Part shown: piece after piece, positions 38,536 through 45,990 of the stretch
How the letters are laid out: each line of letters opens with the position of its first letter
Position numbering within the stretch: position 1 is the first letter of the stretch
Origin: Pseudomonadota bacterium
Lineage (GTDB): Bacteria > Myxococcota > Myxococcia > Myxococcales > Myxococcaceae
Direction: 5' to 3'
Assembly: GCA_023426545.1 (NCBI GenBank)
Contig: JAFAAN010000051.1
Coordinates: 1 to 64,000 of the forward strand
Length of the DNA: 64,000 nt
Made by a program: the position numbers and the translations under genes
The notes under the pieces: model-generated
The model's database searches: none
Told to the model about the DNA's origin: nothing
The model's input: the letters and a program-made list of their open reading frames with translations, nothing else

Positions 38536-38946
38536 ATGTCCCTTCGCAAGGATTACATCGAGCGGCTCATCGAGGAGTTCGCCGCCGCGCTCTCCCGCCT
38601 CCTCAAGCTGAGGCGGGAGAAGAAGCTCGCGGAGGCCCAGCGCCTCATCCAGGAGACGGCGCTGTCGGCGCTGGGCATGGAGTACGCCGCCCTGCTGATG
38701 GCGGACCCGGTGTCCACCGCGCGGCTGCTGGGCGCCCCCACGCGCGTGAAGGTGCTGGCCCGCCTGGTCGCCGAGGATGGGGAGCTGAGCGCCGAGCAGG
38801 GCGACGCCGCCACGGCCACCGCCCGCTTCCAGACCGCGCTCGCGCTGTATGCCGAAGCCGAGGCCATGGGCCTCACGCCGGACGGGGACGACACCGCCAC
38901 CGTCACCCGGCTGCGCGCCCGGCTGGAGGTGCCGGCGCCCCGCTGA
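38536..38946 (+). CDS. Small helical protein, DUF6483-like
   Basis: A 136-residue all-helical protein that starts MSLRKDYIERLIEEFAAALSRLLKLR. That opening (a basic residue, then DYIERLIE and a hydrophobic heptad) resembles small DUF6483 proteins, of unknown function. The rest carries two TPR-like helices (GDAATATARFQTALALYAEAEA). It is divergent from the kinase gene; 124 bases separate the starts. No partner is evident. Confidence 0.6.
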   Translation: MSLRKDYIERLIEEFAAALSRLLKLRREKKLAEAQRLIQETALSALGMEYAALLMADPVSTARLLGAPTRVKVLARLVAEDGELSAEQGDAATATARFQTALALYAEAEAMGLTPDGDDTATVTRLRARLEVPAPR

Positions 38947-39135
38947 CGACAATCCCTGTCATCCACGCGTCAGCGGCGTGGGGGATGGGTTTGCTATCCG
39001 ACAGAGCGGCCGCCTGGATGTCTTCCATTGGGCGTGTCAGAAGACACCCTCGGAGACCCCCGGGTTGCATGTCAGTCCATTTCCCCGGGTACACTGGTAG
39101 GCCATTTCTTCACGCAAGACACCTGGGGGGTGCGC

Positions 39136-40620
39136 GTGTCCTTCATCCAGCTTCCGCGGAGCGTCGTCTCGTGCCGTAACCTCGTTGGAGGAAGCTGGCA
39201 GCTGCCGCCAGGCGCAACGCAGCTCGATGTCCGGAGCCCATACACCGGCACGGTCATCGGCACGGTGCCCCTCACGCCCGCCTCGGGGGTCGCCCAGGCG
39301 GTGGAGGCCGCGAAGGCGGCGGCGGCGTCCTGGCGGGACACCTCGCTGCGGGAGCGCACGCAGCACCTGTACCGCTTCCGCCAGCTCCTGGAGCGGGACC
39401 TGGACGCCCTGGCCCAGCTCGCCGCCAGCGAGGCGGGGAAGACGGTGGCGGAGGCCCGCGCGGGGCTGCTCAAGGGGATGGAGGTCTGCGACTTCGCCCT
39501 GTCCCTCCAGAACCTGGACACGGGCGCGCATCTGGAGGTCAGCCGCGGCATCTCCTGCGAGTACCGCCGCGAGCCGTTGGGCGTCGTCGCCGGCATCACG
39601 CCCTTCAACTTCCCCGCCATGGTGCCGATGTGGATGTTCCCCATCGCCGTCACGCTGGGCAATGCCTTCATCCTCAAGCCGTCGGAGAAGGTGCCGCTCA
39701 CCGCGTGCGCGCTGGGCGAGCGCATGTGCGAGGCGGGCTACCCCGCCGGCGTCTTCTCCGTGGTGCACGGCGGCAAGGAGGCGGTGGACGCGCTGGTGGC
39801 GCACCCGGACGTGCAGGCCGTGGGCTTCGTCGGCTCGTCCGCGGTGGCGCGCCACCTGTACGCGGAGGGCTGCAAGCGCGGCAAGCGCGTGCTGGCGCTG
39901 GGCAGCGCGAAGAACCACCTCATCGTCGTGCCGGACGCGGACCCGGAGCTGACGCCGCAGGCGGTGGTGGACTCGTTCACCGGCTGCGCGGGCCAGCGCT
40001 GCATGGCGGCCAGCGTGCTGCTCGCCGTGGGCGACGTGGAGCCCATTCTCCAGGAGGTCGTCCGCCGCGCGGCGAAGCTGGAGGTGGGCCCCGGCATGGG
40101 CGCGCTCATCGACCGGGGCGCGCTGGACCGCCTGGAGACGGCCATTGCCCGCGCCGAGGCCGAGGGCGCGCGCGTGTGGCTGGACGGCCGTGGCCGCAAG
40201 CCGCGGGGGGAGGCCTGGGCCGGCGGGAACTGGGTGGGCCCCACGCTGCTGGACGGCGTGCGCCCGGACATGGAGGCGGCCCGGCGCGAGCTGTTCGGCC
40301 CGGTGCTCTCCATCGTCCGCGTGCCCACGCTGTCCGCGGCGCTGGCGGTGGAGAACGCGTCGCCCTACGGGAACGCGGCGTCCATCTTCACCACCAACGG
40401 TGGGGTGGCGCAGGCGGTGGTGGAGGGCGTGCGCGCTGGCATGGTGGGCGTCAACGTGGGCGTCCCCGTGCCCCGCGAGCCGTTCTCCTTCGGCGGCACG
40501 GGGGACTCTCGCTTCGGGCACGGCGACATCACCGGGGCGTCCAGCCTCGACTTCTGGACGCAGGTGAAGAAGGTCACCCGCAAGTGGTCGGCCAGGACCG
40601 ACGGCTCGTGGATGAGCTGA
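39136..40620 (+). CDS. mmsA: CoA-acylating (methyl)malonate-semialdehyde dehydrogenase
   Basis: A 494-residue aldehyde dehydrogenase of the MmsA type, which turns methylmalonate or malonate semialdehyde into propionyl- or acetyl-CoA with NAD+ and loss of CO2. Visible are GVVAGITPFNFPAMVPMWMFP, the NAD-binding FILKPSEKVP and VGFVGSSAVA, and the catalytic Cys289 in CAGQRCMAASV. GTG 39136 is chosen for length (family ~490-500) and a G-rich ribosome site just before it; a GTG at 39130 is also possible. It is 77 bases before the URC1-type gene. In that setting malonate semialdehyde, the expected product of uracil C3 carbons, is a sensible substrate. Confidence 0.85.
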   Translation: MSFIQLPRSVVSCRNLVGGSWQLPPGATQLDVRSPYTGTVIGTVPLTPASGVAQAVEAAKAAAASWRDTSLRERTQHLYRFRQLLERDLDALAQLAASEAGKTVAEARAGLLKGMEVCDFALSLQNLDTGAHLEVSRGISCEYRREPLGVVAGITPFNFPAMVPMWMFPIAVTLGNAFILKPSEKVPLTACALGERMCEAGYPAGVFSVVHGGKEAVDALVAHPDVQAVGFVGSSAVARHLYAEGCKRGKRVLALGSAKNHLIVVPDADPELTPQAVVDSFTGCAGQRCMAASVLLAVGDVEPILQEVVRRAAKLEVGPGMGALIDRGALDRLETAIARAEAEGARVWLDGRGRKPRGEAWAGGNWVGPTLLDGVRPDMEAARRELFGPVLSIVRVPTLSAALAVENASPYGNAASIFTTNGGVAQAVVEGVRAGMVGVNVGVPVPREPFSFGGTGDSRFGHGDITGASSLDFWTQVKKVTRKWSARTDGSWMS

Positions 40621-40697
40621 CGCGCGCGCCCCCCACGCGAATCCCAGACCGCCCCGCACCCCGACTCCGCTCCCGCGCCCGCAAGGAGGGCGCTCCC

Positions 40698-41951
40698 ATG
40701 GCCGATAGAAAGAATCCCAACCACATCCGCCTCACCTCGCACCCGGACGGGGACGTCCCCAGCGTCCCCATCCGCTGGGGAGACGGCGAGCCGATGCGCC
40801 GGGGCCCCGTCGTCGCCACGCTCACGGAGCCCGCGCACCGCAACGTCATCGGCACGCACGCGGGCGCCTACGCCGTGTACCGCGCGCTCGCCGTGGCCGC
40901 GGGCATGCTGCCGCAGGACCACCGCGCGGACCTGAAGGACACCGCGCCCGCCGCGCCGGTGGGGCCGCATCCGGCGTGGAGCGACCCGCAGCGCATCGTC
41001 TCGCTGGACCCGTGGGGCGCCATCGCGCCGCAGGCCTTCCGCGGCTACGCGGAGCAGGGCATCGACTTCCGGCCGACCATCGCCGTCACCAAGGCCCACA
41101 TCAACTTCCCCGAGGTGCGCGACGCCATCGAGGCCGGGCGCCTGAAGCCGGACGGCGACCTGCTGCGGGACAACGGCGACATCAAGGTGACGAAGGCCGC
41201 GGTGGACCCGGTGTGGTACCTGCCCGGCATCGCGAAGCGCTTCGGCATGACGGAGAGCGCGCTGCGCCGCGGCCTCTTCGAGCAGACGGGCGGCATGTTC
41301 CCGGAGCTCATCACCCGCCCGGACCTGCACGTCTTCCTGCCGCCCATCGGCGGGCTGACGCTCTACGTCTTCGGCCGCATCGAGACGCTGGCGGACCGGG
41401 ACGTGCCGCTGACGGCGCGCGTGCATGATGAGTGCAACGGCTCGGACGTGTTCGGCAGCGACATCTGCACCTGCCGGCCCTACCTGGCGCACGGCATCGA
41501 GGAGTGCGTGCGCACCGCGCAGGCGGGCGGGGCGGGGCTCATCGTCTACCTGCGCAAGGAGGGCCGGGCGCTGGGCGAGGTGACGAAGTTCCTCGTGTAC
41601 AACGCGCGCAAGCGGCAGGAGGGCGGGGACTCGGCGGCCACCTATTTCCAGCGCACCGAGTGCGTGGCCGGCGTGCAGGACATGCGCTTCCAGGAGCTGA
41701 TGCCGGACGTGCTGCACTGGCTGGGCATCACCCGCATCCACCGCTTCGTGTCCATGAGCGACATGAAGCACGACGCCATCACACGCTCGGGCATCGAAAT
41801 CCTGGAGCGCGTCCCCATCCCGGACGAGCTCATCCCCGCCGACGCGAAGGTGGAGATGGAGGCGAAGAAGGCCGCGGGCTACTTCACGCAGGGGCCGGTG
41901 GCGGACGCGGCGGAGCTGGCGCGGGTGAAGGGACGGGGCCTCGATGTCTGA
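40698..41951 (+). CDS. URC1-type GTP cyclohydrolase II homologue (uracil catabolism)
   Basis: A 417-residue protein, twice as long as RibA, of the URC1 group. The C-terminal part is a GTP cyclohydrolase II domain with the zinc ligands Cys246, Cys257 and Cys259 (DECNGSDVFGSDICTC), the same spacing as RibA, and YLRKEGRALGEVTK. The N-terminal ~180 residues are specific to the URC1 branch. URC1 is needed for uracil breakdown in the yeast URC pathway, where uracil is first made into UMP. The ATG follows AAGGAGGG. It overlaps the URC4 gene by 8 bases, which strongly supports the pathway call over riboflavin synthesis. Confidence 0.85.
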   Translation: MADRKNPNHIRLTSHPDGDVPSVPIRWGDGEPMRRGPVVATLTEPAHRNVIGTHAGAYAVYRALAVAAGMLPQDHRADLKDTAPAAPVGPHPAWSDPQRIVSLDPWGAIAPQAFRGYAEQGIDFRPTIAVTKAHINFPEVRDAIEAGRLKPDGDLLRDNGDIKVTKAAVDPVWYLPGIAKRFGMTESALRRGLFEQTGGMFPELITRPDLHVFLPPIGGLTLYVFGRIETLADRDVPLTARVHDECNGSDVFGSDICTCRPYLAHGIEECVRTAQAGGAGLIVYLRKEGRALGEVTKFLVYNARKRQEGGDSAATYFQRTECVAGVQDMRFQELMPDVLHWLGITRIHRFVSMSDMKHDAITRSGIEILERVPIPDELIPADAKVEMEAKKAAGYFTQGPVADAAELARVKGRGLDV

Positions 41952-43155
41952 CTCTGCGCTGGCGAGGTCCGACCTCTCTCCCGCGGTGGCGTGGCTGCGC
42001 ACGCCTTCGGCCATCCGCGAGCGGTGCCACCAGCTGCTGGACCTGGGGCTGGCGGGCAAGCTGGAGCACTTCCGCGTCGAGCCGTCGCGGCTGCCCATCG
42101 TCGTGGACACGGTGCTGCACGTGACGCGCGAGCACTACCCCACGCTGGACGTGCCGCTGCACAGCCGTTGGCGCCACTTCGACGTGGGCGGCGTGGCCCG
42201 GCTGGAGGAGCTGGACGCGCGGCTCGACGGCGTCTCCGCCCAGGAGCGCGCGCGCGCCAAGCTGGACCTGGTGGTGGTGAGCGTGCTGCTGGACGCGGGC
42301 AGCGGCCCGCTGTGGCGCTACCAGGAGGCGGGCGGCAAGACGTGGGCGCGCTCCGAGGGGCTGGCCGTGGCCAGCTTCCGCATGTTCATGGAGGGGCGCT
42401 TCTCGTCGGACCCGGACCGGCCGCTGCGCGTGGACGCGGAGGCGCTGGGCCGGCTCACCCGCGAGGCGCTCGCGCAGGGCATGCAGGTGACGGACGCCAA
42501 CCCGCTGGACGGGCTGGAGGGCCGGCTGCACCTGCTGCACGGGCTGGCCAGGGCGCTGCCTCGGCCGGGGGCGCTGCTGGACATCATCGCCGCGCAGCAG
42601 CGCAGCGTGCGCGCCGCGGAGCTGCTGGGGCTGGTGCTGGAGGTGCTGGGCCCCATCTGGCCGGGACGGGTGATGGTGGACGCGGTGAACCTGGGTGACG
42701 TGTGGCCGCACCTCGCGCTGGGGCCGGTGGAGAGCCTGGAGGCGCTGGTGCCCTTCCACAAGCTGTCCCAGTGGCTGACATACTCGCTGGTGGAGCCGCT
42801 GGCCGAGGCGGGCGTGTGGGTGACGGAGCTGGATGGCCTCACGGGCCTGCCCGAGTACCGCAACGGCGGCCTGCTGGTGGACCTGGGCGTGCTGTCGCCG
42901 CGCGAGCCGCGCCTGCTCACCCAGTCCTTCCACCCGGGCGACGAGCCCATCGTGGAGTGGCGCGCGCTGACGGTGGCCCTGCTGGACCGGGTGGCGGCGC
43001 TGGTGCGCGGCCGGCTGGGCCTGAGCGCGGAGGAGCTGCCGCTGGGCAAGGTGCTCCAGGGCGGGACGTGGACGGCGGGGCGGCGCGTGGCGGCGGAGCG
43101 GCGCCCGGGCGGCGGTCCGCCCATCCGCGTGGACAGCGACGGCACGGTGTTCTGA
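41944..43155 (+). CDS. URC4-type (DUF1688) protein
   Basis: A 403-residue DUF1688 protein, the URC4 family of the URC uracil pathway; its reaction is not defined. Typical segments are SPAVAWLRTPSAIRERC at the start, VPLHSRWRHFDVGG, VVSVLLDAGSGPLWRY, LIxP-like PFHKLSQWLTYSLVEPL and ELDGLTGLPEYRNGGLLVD with the closing GPPIRVDSDGTVF. The ATG lies inside the end of the URC1 gene. The phosphoribosyltransferase gene follows 30 bases on. The three genes together reproduce the URC1-URC4-URC6 set of yeast. Confidence 0.88.
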   Translation: MSDSALARSDLSPAVAWLRTPSAIRERCHQLLDLGLAGKLEHFRVEPSRLPIVVDTVLHVTREHYPTLDVPLHSRWRHFDVGGVARLEELDARLDGVSAQERARAKLDLVVVSVLLDAGSGPLWRYQEAGGKTWARSEGLAVASFRMFMEGRFSSDPDRPLRVDAEALGRLTREALAQGMQVTDANPLDGLEGRLHLLHGLARALPRPGALLDIIAAQQRSVRAAELLGLVLEVLGPIWPGRVMVDAVNLGDVWPHLALGPVESLEALVPFHKLSQWLTYSLVEPLAEAGVWVTELDGLTGLPEYRNGGLLVDLGVLSPREPRLLTQSFHPGDEPIVEWRALTVALLDRVAALVRGRLGLSAEELPLGKVLQGGTWTAGRRVAAERRPGGGPPIRVDSDGTVF

Positions 43156-43185
43156 CGACGCGAACCGACTCCGAGGGAGGATGCA

Positions 43186-43821
43186 ATGGACTTTCCGAAC
43201 TGCACCGTGGTGGACCACCCGCTGGTGAAGCACAAGCTCACGCTGATGCGGCGGGCGGAGACGAGCACCGCGTCCTTCCGGGCGCTGCTCCAGGAAATCT
43301 CGCTGCTGCTCGCCTACGAGGCGCTCAGGGACCTCAAGGTGCGCGAGGAGGACATCCAGACGCCCATGGCGCGCACGACGGCGCCGGTGCTGGACGGCAA
43401 GAAGCTGGTGCTGGTGGCCATCCTGCGCGCGGGGCAGGGCATCCTCGACGGGATGCTGCAGCTGGTGCCCTCCGCGCGGGTGGGGCACATCGGCCTGTAC
43501 CGGGACCCGGAGACGCTGTCCCCGGTGGAGTACTACTACCGCGTGCCCGGCCAGCTGGCGGACCGGGACGTGGTGGTGTGTGACCCGATGCTGGCCACGG
43601 GCAACTCGGCGGTGGCCGCGCTCCAGCGGCTGAAGAAGAGCAAGCCCGGCTCGCTGCGCTTCGTGTGCCTGCTGGCGTGTCCGGAGGGCCTGGCGAACCT
43701 GCGCGAGCACCACCCGGACGTCCGCGTCTACACCGCGGCCGTCGACGAGCGGCTGGACGAACACGGCTACATCCACCCGGGCCTGGGCGACGCGGGAGAC
43801 CGGCTCTTCGGCACGAAGTAG
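43186..43821 (+). CDS. upp: Uracil phosphoribosyltransferase
   Basis: A 211-residue enzyme making UMP from uracil and PRPP. It has the family start VVDHPLVKHKLTLMR, the flexible-loop part VAILRAGQGILDGM, the PRPP-binding VVVCDPMLATGNSAV, and the uracil-binding AAVDERLDEHGYIHPGLGDAGDRLFGT. The ATG follows GGGAGG. Last gene of the mmsA-urc1-urc4-upp unit, where it would feed UMP into the URC route besides salvage. Confidence 0.95.
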   Translation: MDFPNCTVVDHPLVKHKLTLMRRAETSTASFRALLQEISLLLAYEALRDLKVREEDIQTPMARTTAPVLDGKKLVLVAILRAGQGILDGMLQLVPSARVGHIGLYRDPETLSPVEYYYRVPGQLADRDVVVCDPMLATGNSAVAALQRLKKSKPGSLRFVCLLACPEGLANLREHHPDVRVYTAAVDERLDEHGYIHPGLGDAGDRLFGTK

Positions 43822-43934
43822 CGCGCGGCGCGGAATACCCCTCACCCGGCAACGATGCGTTGGCCGCCGGCCGCCTCCGGGACAGGATGCGCGCCGCGGA
43901 CCGGGCCGGCGCAATCGGGGTGGAGGAGCCGTCG

Positions 43935-44462
43935 ATGAAAGGACTGTGTTTCCGGGGCCGTGGCATGGCGGCATGGCTGGGCGGGGCCGTCATGCTGGCG
44001 CTGGGGCCCGCGAGCGCCGCCCGGGCGGAGTCGGAGCCGTGCCGGTGCATCGCGTCGAACCAGAGCGTCGTCTCCGAGGTGCCGTGTCTCATCTTCCGCG
44101 CCGCCGTCAGCTGCGAGGTGAGCAGCGTGCGCAACGCCTGTGAGCAGGCGGTGACGCTGGTGGACTGGCCGCTGACGCGCTGCCCGGACTCGGTGTGCAG
44201 CCTGGAGCTCCTTCCTCGCGAAGAGGCGCGCTTCGTCTTCGACGGAGAGGTCTTCGAGCAAGAGGGGTTCTTCGAGCAGACCTATGCGGTACGCGTGGCG
44301 GGCGCGGAGCAGCAGCTCACCGTCAGCGCGGAGGTGACGTGCAGGGACATCCAACCGCCCGCCAAGGAGGGGTGTGCGGCGGCACCCGGCCCGCTGGCGG
44401 CGGGTGCGGCGCTGCTCGCGGGGGCGGTATCACGCCGGCGGCGGCGCCGGGGTGGAGCGTAG
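43935..44462 (+). CDS. Exported protein with MYXO-CTERM-type anchor
   Basis: A 175-residue exported protein. A signal peptide (1-31, ending ASAARA) is followed by a Cys-rich core of about 110 residues (CRC, then further Cys at 51, 60, 69, 83, 88 and 136), which suggests disulfide bonds. The C-terminus has the three parts of the MYXO-CTERM sorting signal: Gly146-Cys147, a hydrophobic segment (about 151-166) and six Arg (167-172). Such proteins are processed and placed on the cell surface in myxobacteria. GGAGGAG precedes the ATG. The core itself I do not recognise. Confidence 0.75.
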   Translation: MKGLCFRGRGMAAWLGGAVMLALGPASAARAESEPCRCIASNQSVVSEVPCLIFRAAVSCEVSSVRNACEQAVTLVDWPLTRCPDSVCSLELLPREEARFVFDGEVFEQEGFFEQTYAVRVAGAEQQLTVSAEVTCRDIQPPAKEGCAAAPGPLAAGAALLAGAVSRRRRRRGGA

Positions 44463-44530
44463 GCGCGGGCGCTGAGCGGCCCTGGCGAGCGCGCCTGCTG
44501 ACGGCGGGATGTCTGGACTAGGGTGGAAGC

Positions 44531-45853
44531 GTGTCCGCCTCCGTCCTGCTGCTGTTGCCCTTGCTGTGTGCCACCACCCCCACGCGCGTGGAGCTGGTGT
44601 TTGGCGGGGATGTGATTCCCCATGGCGAGGTGAAGGAGGTGGCGAGGCTGCACGCGCGCGCGGGGGCCCCGCCTCCGGAAGGGGGCGCGGCGCCCTCGCT
44701 CAACCATGAGGGGTGGGGCCACGTCTTCGGGCCCATCGCGGACGTGCTGCGCACCGCGGACGTGGGCGTCGTCAACCTGGAGACGCCGGTGACGGACAAC
44801 AAGAAGGCCGTCGCCCGCGACCTGCTGTTCAACGCGCCCTCGGCCATGGTGCAGGCGCTGGCCTCGGCGGGGGTGAAGGTGGTGTCCACCGCGAACAACC
44901 ACGCGAGGGACCAGCACCCCACGGGCATCCTGGAGACGCTGCGGCACCTGGATGCGGCGGGCATCCACCACACGGGCACGGGGGCGTCGAAGGCGGCCGC
45001 GTGGGAGCCGGCCTTCGTGGACGTGCGGGGCATGAAGGTGGGGTTCCTGTCCTTCACCCGCGTGTTGAATGGCTTCAGCAATCCCAAGGACGGGCAGGCG
45101 CCCCACGTCGCGCTGGTGCCCTATTCCAGACATGAGGCCCAGCGGGGGCTCCTCCCCGAGCAGGCGGTGGAGGCCGTGCGCGCGGCGGCGGCGCGGTGTG
45201 ACGCGCTCATCGTCCTGGCGCACTGGGGGACGGAGTACACGTCCACGCCGCTCCCGGAGGACCGCGTGCTGGGGCGCGCGCTGCTGGACGCGGGCGCGCG
45301 GGCCGTCATCGGGCACCACCCGCACGTGCTCCAGCCGGTGGAGGCCTACCAGACGGTGGACGGACGCAAGGGGCTCATCGCGTTCTCGCTGGGCAACCTG
45401 GTGTCGAACCAGGACCGGTTCTACCAGCACGCGGTGGGCAAGCAGGGGGCGGGCGGCGAGAAGCGGGACTCGATGCTGCTGCGGCTGTCCTTGGGACGGG
45501 CCGGGCCCGGGGCGCCGGTGACGTTGGACGAGGCCGCGGTGCTGCCGGTGTGGATTGAGAACAACGCGGTGGGGCGGGCGCGGAAGGAAGCGCGGAACAT
45601 CCAGCCGGTGCTCATCGACCGGGAGGTGGAGGCGGTGACGGAGCGGCTCGCGCTGCTGGCCGCGCGCCCGGCGCCGCTGGACCCGGAGACGCGCGCACAG
45701 AAGGCGCTGCTGGAGCGGCGGCTGGAGGGCTCGAAGCAGCGGCGGGAGCGCATCCTGCGGATGCTGCCGGAGGGGTTCGCGGTGGCTCCGCCCGAGCTGC
45801 GCCACCGGGACGAGGCGCCCTCGTCTCCCGAAGCCCTGGCGCCACGGCCCTGA
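44531..45853 (+). CDS. CapA-family protein (PGA_cap metallophosphatase fold)
   Basis: A 440-residue protein of the CapA group, linked in Bacilli to poly-gamma-glutamate capsule synthesis and related to calcineurin-like phosphatases. Metal-binding motifs are LVFGGDVIPHG, VVNLETPV, VVSTANNHARD and, further on, VLAHWGTEYTSTP and ARAVIGHHPHVLQPVE. A short hydrophobic N-terminus (SVLLLLPLLCA) acts as signal peptide. The start GTG 44531 follows GGGTGG. The C-terminal ~90 residues form a Glu/Arg-rich helical extension ending in a Pro-rich tail, beyond the usual domain. No capBC genes are near. Confidence 0.85.
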   Translation: MSASVLLLLPLLCATTPTRVELVFGGDVIPHGEVKEVARLHARAGAPPPEGGAAPSLNHEGWGHVFGPIADVLRTADVGVVNLETPVTDNKKAVARDLLFNAPSAMVQALASAGVKVVSTANNHARDQHPTGILETLRHLDAAGIHHTGTGASKAAAWEPAFVDVRGMKVGFLSFTRVLNGFSNPKDGQAPHVALVPYSRHEAQRGLLPEQAVEAVRAAAARCDALIVLAHWGTEYTSTPLPEDRVLGRALLDAGARAVIGHHPHVLQPVEAYQTVDGRKGLIAFSLGNLVSNQDRFYQHAVGKQGAGGEKRDSMLLRLSLGRAGPGAPVTLDEAAVLPVWIENNAVGRARKEARNIQPVLIDREVEAVTERLALLAARPAPLDPETRAQKALLERRLEGSKQRRERILRMLPEGFAVAPPELRHRDEAPSSPEALAPRP

Positions 45854-45913
45854 TGTCAGAGGCAGTGGCGTGCGTGGAATGTATCTTTCAATAGCACTGT
45901 GACATGTCCATAT

Positions 45914-45929
45914 CCCTGCAATCGCAGGG
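45914..45929. promoter_or_regulatory. CCCTGC-N4-GCAGGG inverted repeat
   Basis: A short perfect inverted repeat in the AT-richer 137-base gap before the first MopE-like gene. It could be an operator or part of a leader hairpin. No clear sigma-70 boxes accompany it. Confidence 0.3.
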
Positions 45930-45990
45930 CACTCAAGGGTAAGTTGGCTTCTGAGCGGGTCCGGACCGGGGCTGGGGTAAAGTGGCCCCT

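Noticed and set aside
41433..41475. URC1-type gene read as riboflavin ribA
   Set aside because: The zinc Cys set is that of GTP cyclohydrolase II, but the long extra N-terminus and overlap with DUF1688 and proximity of upp point to the URC pathway, not riboflavin synthesis.
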